Part shown: piece after piece, positions 59,510 to 64,000 of the stretch | Layout: each line of letters starts with the position of its first letter | Position numbering within the stretch: position 1 is the stretch's first letter | Assembly: GCA_964019135.1 (NCBI GenBank) | Contig: OZ025248.1 | Location: 41,223,670 to 41,287,669 of the forward strand | DNA length: 64,000 nucleotides | Direction of reading: 5' to 3' | Origin: Arenicola marina | Lineage: Eukaryota > Annelida > Polychaeta > Arenicolidae | Position numbers and translations under genes: made by a program | Notes under the pieces: generated by a model | Database searches by the model: none | The model's input: the letters and a program-made list of their open reading frames with translations, nothing else | What the model was told of the DNA's origin: nothing

Positions 59510-59640
59510 CTCCACGAAGGAGGGCAAGGGAGTATGGTGAGAGGGAGGACGGGGGCGGGTATGGGGAGAGGGAGGACGGGGGGATATGTTAAGAGGGAGG
59601 ACGGGGGTATGGTGCGAGGGGTGAGGGCAGACGGGAAGAC
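59510..59640. repeat. short GAGGGAGGACGGGGG array
   Basis: Four degenerate copies of GAGGGAGGACGGGGG plus TATGG-type spacers. Confidence 0.75.
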
Positions 59641-60309
59641 GAAATAGTCAAATGGGCGGCAATCACAAACCCAACCAAAAGGTTTTCACCGTTTACATCG
59701 GCACCTAATCTGAGGCATGCTTCGTCCGTTCATCCTTAGTCGTCCCGGGAGTTTCCTTTGTCCAGTTTAGCTCTTGTGTCCACACAAGAGGAATGAGACT
59801 CCAATTCATTTCATTGGATTTCTTTCACGTCGGCTTATAACTTAGCCACATTAACACCCCCTCCACTCAGCACACACCCACTAGATACATCGGATTAGCC
59901 ATAGTTATTGCAGCAGTTGCATGCGACAGAACGAGTGTGATAACAACTTTCCCTCTGACCGTTATCAAAGGCGACATAACTAAAGGATCCACATTGCGGC
60001 AGCAACAATTCATCAGAAGATGCTGTGAAGGGTTCGAGCTGAGGGAGCGTGGGTAGCGGCAAGGCAGTGGTTGGTAGTGAGGAGGGTCTCCAGTGGTCTG
60101 TGGAGACGGGTGAGGGTCCAGTGGTCTGTAGTGCGTGAGGGGGCTATGGCCTGGACTGCTGTCACCCTTCTTATGACAATCCCACCCTGAGGATAGGTGT
60201 GTGTGTGTGTAAGGGGGGGGGGGGTTAGACTGCCCCCTTCCCATGGCTATAGCTAGGTGGCCCCTCACCAGTCAGTCGTCATAACATGATAAATTAGCCT
60301 CCTTCCAGC

Positions 60310-61245
60310 GGCGATCGACGCGTTACCCCGCCGTACCGTACCGTACCGTCCACGGGCCCGTCCATCTCCCTCCCACCCCCGCCCGCCCCCCACGGCTCAT
60401 CCGTTACCCCGCCGTACCGTACCGTCCACGGGCCCGTCCATCTCCCTCCCACCCCCGCCCTCACCCCCCCCACCCCACGGCTCACCCGTTACCCCGCCGT
60501 ACCGTACCGTCCACGGGCCCGTCCATCTCCCTCCCACCCCCGCCCGCCCCCCACGGCTCATCCGTTACCCCGCCGTACCGTACCGTCCACGGGCCCGTCC
60601 ATCTCCCTCCCACCCCCCCCCCCCACCCCACGGCTCACCCGTTACCCCCGCCGTACCGTACCGTCCACGGGCCCGTCCATCTCCCTCCCACCCCCGCCCT
60701 CACCCCCCCCCCACCCCACGGCTCACCCGTTACCCCGCCGTACCGTACCGTCCNNNNNNNNNNNNNNNNNNNNNNNNNNNNNNNNNNNNNNNNNNNNNNN
60801 NNNNNNNNNNNNNNNNNNNNNNNNNNNNNNNNNNNNNNNNNNNNNNNNNNNNNNNNNNNNNNNNNNNNNNNNNNNNNNNNNNNNNNNNNNNNNNNNNNNN
60901 NNNNNNNNNNNNNNNNNNNNNNNNNNNNNNNNNNNNNNNNNNNNNNNNNNNNNCCCACGGCTCACCCGTTACCCCGCCGTACCGTACCGTCCACGGGCCC
61001 GTCCATCTCCCTCCCACCCCCGCCCGCCCCCCACGGCTCACCCGTTACCCCCGCCGTACCGTACCGTCCACGGGCCCGTCCATCTTCCTCCCACCCCCGC
61101 CCGCCCCCCACGGCTCACCCGTTACCCCGCCGTACCGTACCGTCCACGGGCCCGTCCATCTCCCTCCCACCCCCGCCCGCCCCCCACGGCTCATCCGTTA
61201 CCCCGCCGTACCGTACCATCCACGGGCCCGTCCATCTTCCTCCCA
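60310..61245. repeat. 76-bp GC-rich minisatellite containing an assembly gap
   Basis: About 12 positions of a unit of about 76 bp: CCGTTACCCCGCCGTACCGT, ACCGTCCACGGGCCCGTCCA, TCTCCCTCCCACCCCCGCCC and GCCCCCCACGGCTCAT. The array is interrupted by 200 Ns. Confidence 0.93.
60754..60953. other. assembly gap, 200 N
   Basis: Exactly 200 N flanked on both sides by the same 76-bp repeat, so the true array length is unknown. Confidence 0.98.
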
Positions 61246-61789
61246 CCACCCTCCTCACTACAAATCAGCCCCCCCCCCCACCCCACCCACCAACCCTCCC
61301 TGACCATGAGCGGCACCACCCGACGCCAAGCCAGCACCCATTTCCTCCAGGATTCATCTTATAAACGGCGGCCTGTGTCTCCGGAAGGCCCGGGGCCAGC
61401 CAGCCAGCCAGCCCCGCGTGGTGCCAGCCACAGCCTTGGGGGGGGGGGAAGAGGGACCGGGGGCCCCCACCACCTTAGCCGGGGTCACAGAATTAAAGGT
61501 AGAGGGCCTGTGAGGAGATCGATGCACTTAACCTCAGAGCAGGCGGCATTTCGACTGTGGTCGGGGGTATTGAGGGAGGGAGGGAGGGAGGGGGCATGGA
61601 ACCCCACCTGCTGCTGACCCTTCCCATCAGCACCTCCTTACATTCCATTTAAAACCTTCCCAAAAGCCCCGCCCCCCCCTCCCGCCTTACAATCCCCCAT
61701 GACCCACAGTCCTTCGATCTACGCCATAACGCCCGCGTCAAGACCGAACCGTACTCTTCTCCAACACTAAACACTCCCGACTCCAGACG

Positions 61790-61945
61790 TCCTCCCCAGC
61801 AGCCCCAACCCCCCTCCAAACCCCCCTCCCCAGCAGCCCCAACCCCCTCCCCAGCAGCCCCAACCCCCTCCCCAGCAGCCCCAACCCTCTCCCCAGCAGC
61901 CCCAACCCCCTCTCCCCAGCAGCCCCACCCCCCTCCCCGACTGCT
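61790..61945. repeat. 21-bp CCCCAGCAGCCCCAACCCCCT array
   Basis: About seven copies of a C-rich 21-bp unit (core CAGCAGCCCCAACCCCCT). Confidence 0.9.
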
Positions 61946-62477
61946 GGGGTACTCTACAGGTGCACATAGCAGAAAGATGATCAGTCTTCCTGCTGCTGCC
62001 TCAGTACAACATACGCCGTGCCCAGCTCCCCGCACGGTGGCGCTACGCAAGCTAGCTTTTACCGCTGCTGTCGGCCGGGGGCAAATTTTAAGATTCTTGA
62101 AGAACGGTCAAATCAGCTGTAATTTCTTGCAACATTATAGTTTTCAAGAATAAAACATAAAAATAAGGAGCTTTGTGTATTTAATACAGCAAAAAACATC
62201 TTGTACTCTTTTGAAAAAGTTATAATTGTGACAAAAACTCTTTCTTTTCATCACCTGATTTCATGTATTATTAGGCTTAGGCTGGGTCCCAGCACTAATT
62301 TGTAGAAATGCGCGACGCTTTTTTCATATCGAATTGCGCAGCGCCGCCCTGGCGAACGAGTGTGAAAATGCACTGAGGACGCAGGAGACAACAGAGATAT
62401 AATGGAGCCCTAGCGGAGTGAGTCGAAGGCAGAGAGTGACGCCGTGCATTCACAGCCGTGTTAACGTCGGCTCGTCC

Positions 62478-62575
62478 CAGCCCCATCCCGTACCCATCCA
62501 GGCCGGCATGTCTTAGCCCCATCCCGTACCCATCCAGGCCGACTAGTCCAGCCCCACCCCGTACCCATCCAGCCA
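62478..62575. repeat. short CCCGTACCCATCCAGGCCG array
   Basis: Three copies of a unit of about 40 bp built on CCCGTACCCATCCAGGCCG. Confidence 0.8.
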
Positions 62576-62889
62576 CCCACCCCCCCCACCCCCACTCACC
62601 CTTGTCGCCGATCATTCAGGACGCCCTTCCAGCAATCTATCAAGGGGCGACAAGCGACCACATCTCTCAGGCCAACGTCGCCCCTAGCGTCAAACAGACA
62701 AGACGGAGAGTTCACACCGCCAGTCACATAAATAACCCAAGCAGTTCTAAAGTAGTTCAATTGATTTCGTTAACCACAAATACCGAGTCCATTCGGGGTA
62801 ATTTGTTGGTGGGTTGATTGATGGAGCACGGTGCGCCCTTGGTTTCGCCGTGACAACAGCAATGACTGGAGTCCCGAAGCCTGCCTTCA

Positions 62890-64000
62890 TCTATCTCTGG
62901 AGACTGACCTACAGCCTGCATGTCGCCTGCCTCTGAAGGCCGACTCTGGCGACCTATACAGCCTGTATGTCGCCTGCCTCTGAAGGCCGACTCTGGCGAC
63001 CTACAGCCTGTATGTCGCCTGTCTCTGGAGACTGACTCTGGCGACCTACAGCCTGTATGTCGCCTGTCTCTGGAGGCTGACTCGACCTACAGCCTGTATG
63101 TCGCCTGTCTCTGGAGGCTGACTCGACCTACAACCTGTATGTCGCCTGTCTCTGGAGGCTGACTCGACTTACAGCCTGTATGGCACCTGTCTCTGGAGGC
63201 TGACTCGACCTACAGCCTGTATGTCGCCTGTCTCTGGACACTGACTCGACCTACAGCCTGTATGTCGCCTGTCTCTGGAGGCTGACTCGACCTACAGCCT
63301 GTATGTCGCCTGTCTCTGGAGGCTGACTCGACCTACAGCCTGTATGTCGCCTGTCTCTGGAGGCTGACTCGACCTACAGCCTGTATGCGTCCTGTCTCTG
63401 GAGACTGACTCTGGCGGCCTACAGCCTGTATGTCGCCTGTCTCTGGAGGCTGATTCTGGCGACCTACAGCCTGTATGTCGCCTGTCTCTGGAGGCTGACT
63501 CGACCTACAGCCTGTATGCGTCCTGTCTCTGGAGACTGACTCTGGCGACCTACAGCCTGTATGTCGCCTGTCTCTGGAGGCTGACTCGACCTACAGCCTG
63601 TATGTCGCCTGTCTCTGGAGGCTGACTCGACCTACAACCTGTATGGCACCTGTCTCTGGAGGCTGACTCGACCTACAGCCTGTATGTCGCCTGTCTCTGG
63701 AGGCTGACTCTGGCGACCTACAGCCTGTATGTCGCCTGTCTCTGGAGGCTGACTCGACCTACAGCCTGTATGTCGCCTGTCTCTGGAGGCTGACTCGACC
63801 TACAGCCTGTATGCGTCCTGTCTCTGGAGACTGACTCTGGCGGCCTACAGCCTGTATGTCGCCTGTCTCTGGAGGCTGACTCTGGCGACCTACAGCCTGT
63901 ATGTCGCCTGTCTCTGGAGGCTGACTCGACCTACAGCCTGTATGTCGCCTGTCTCTGGAGGCTGACTCGACCTACAGCCTGTGTGTCGCCTGTCTCTGGA
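62890..64000. repeat. 41-bp minisatellite running off the right edge
   Basis: About 26 copies of GACCTACAGCCTGTATGTCG, CCTGTCTCTGGAGGCTGACT, C, with 45-bp variants containing an extra TGGC. The array continues past the window. Confidence 0.94.

Overview
The window is animal nuclear DNA from a repeat-rich invertebrate scaffold; a mollusc is my best guess, at low confidence. It has GT-AG introns, tRNA-derived SINEs, a broken Ty3/gypsy element, very heavy minisatellite content and one 200-N assembly gap. No bacterial-style operon, CRISPR array or rRNA gene is visible.

The only gene I can identify with confidence is a TMTC2 orthologue (transmembrane O-mannosyltransferase targeting cadherins 2) on the minus strand. 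Twelve consecutive coding exons run from 53943 down to a stop codon at 18528. Their splice phases match at every junction, and together they encode about 950 residues. Only the 5' exon (signal anchor up to the codon split at the first boundary) is missing; it lies beyond 64000 or in the gap. The protein has a multi-pass membrane half (exons 2-3 in my numbering, the missing exon being 1) and a lumenal TPR half (exons 3-13).

Layout on the plus strand: 1-5046, several 18-38 bp minisatellites. 5047-6708, an internally deleted gypsy element inserted in an 18-bp array. 6777-9715, old dispersed repeats. 10196-12630, a 31-bp array. 13650-14790, an unidentified long reading frame that looks like a terminal exon on the plus strand. 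14791-18527, repeat-poor sequence and the probable TMTC2 3' UTR. 18528-53943, TMTC2 exons with introns swollen by minisatellites (31-bp array of about 3.3 kb, 45-bp of about 2.3 kb, 36-bp of about 4.2 kb, a CCATCCAGCCAC-type array of 2 kb and others). 53944-64000, upstream intron or flank with more arrays and the gap. By my tally, tandem arrays occupy about 29 kb (about 45%) of the window, against under 3 kb of recognised TMTC2 coding sequence.

The most unusual feature is that three TMTC2 exon ends (exons 4, 8 and 9) are themselves repeat units. The last bases of the exon plus its 5' splice site have been amplified in tandem into the downstream intron. At exon 8 the unit is 48 bp, all 14 copies keep the GTGAGT donor, and the reading frame stays open through every copy, so alternative donor choice could add multiples of 16 residues inside the TPR domain.
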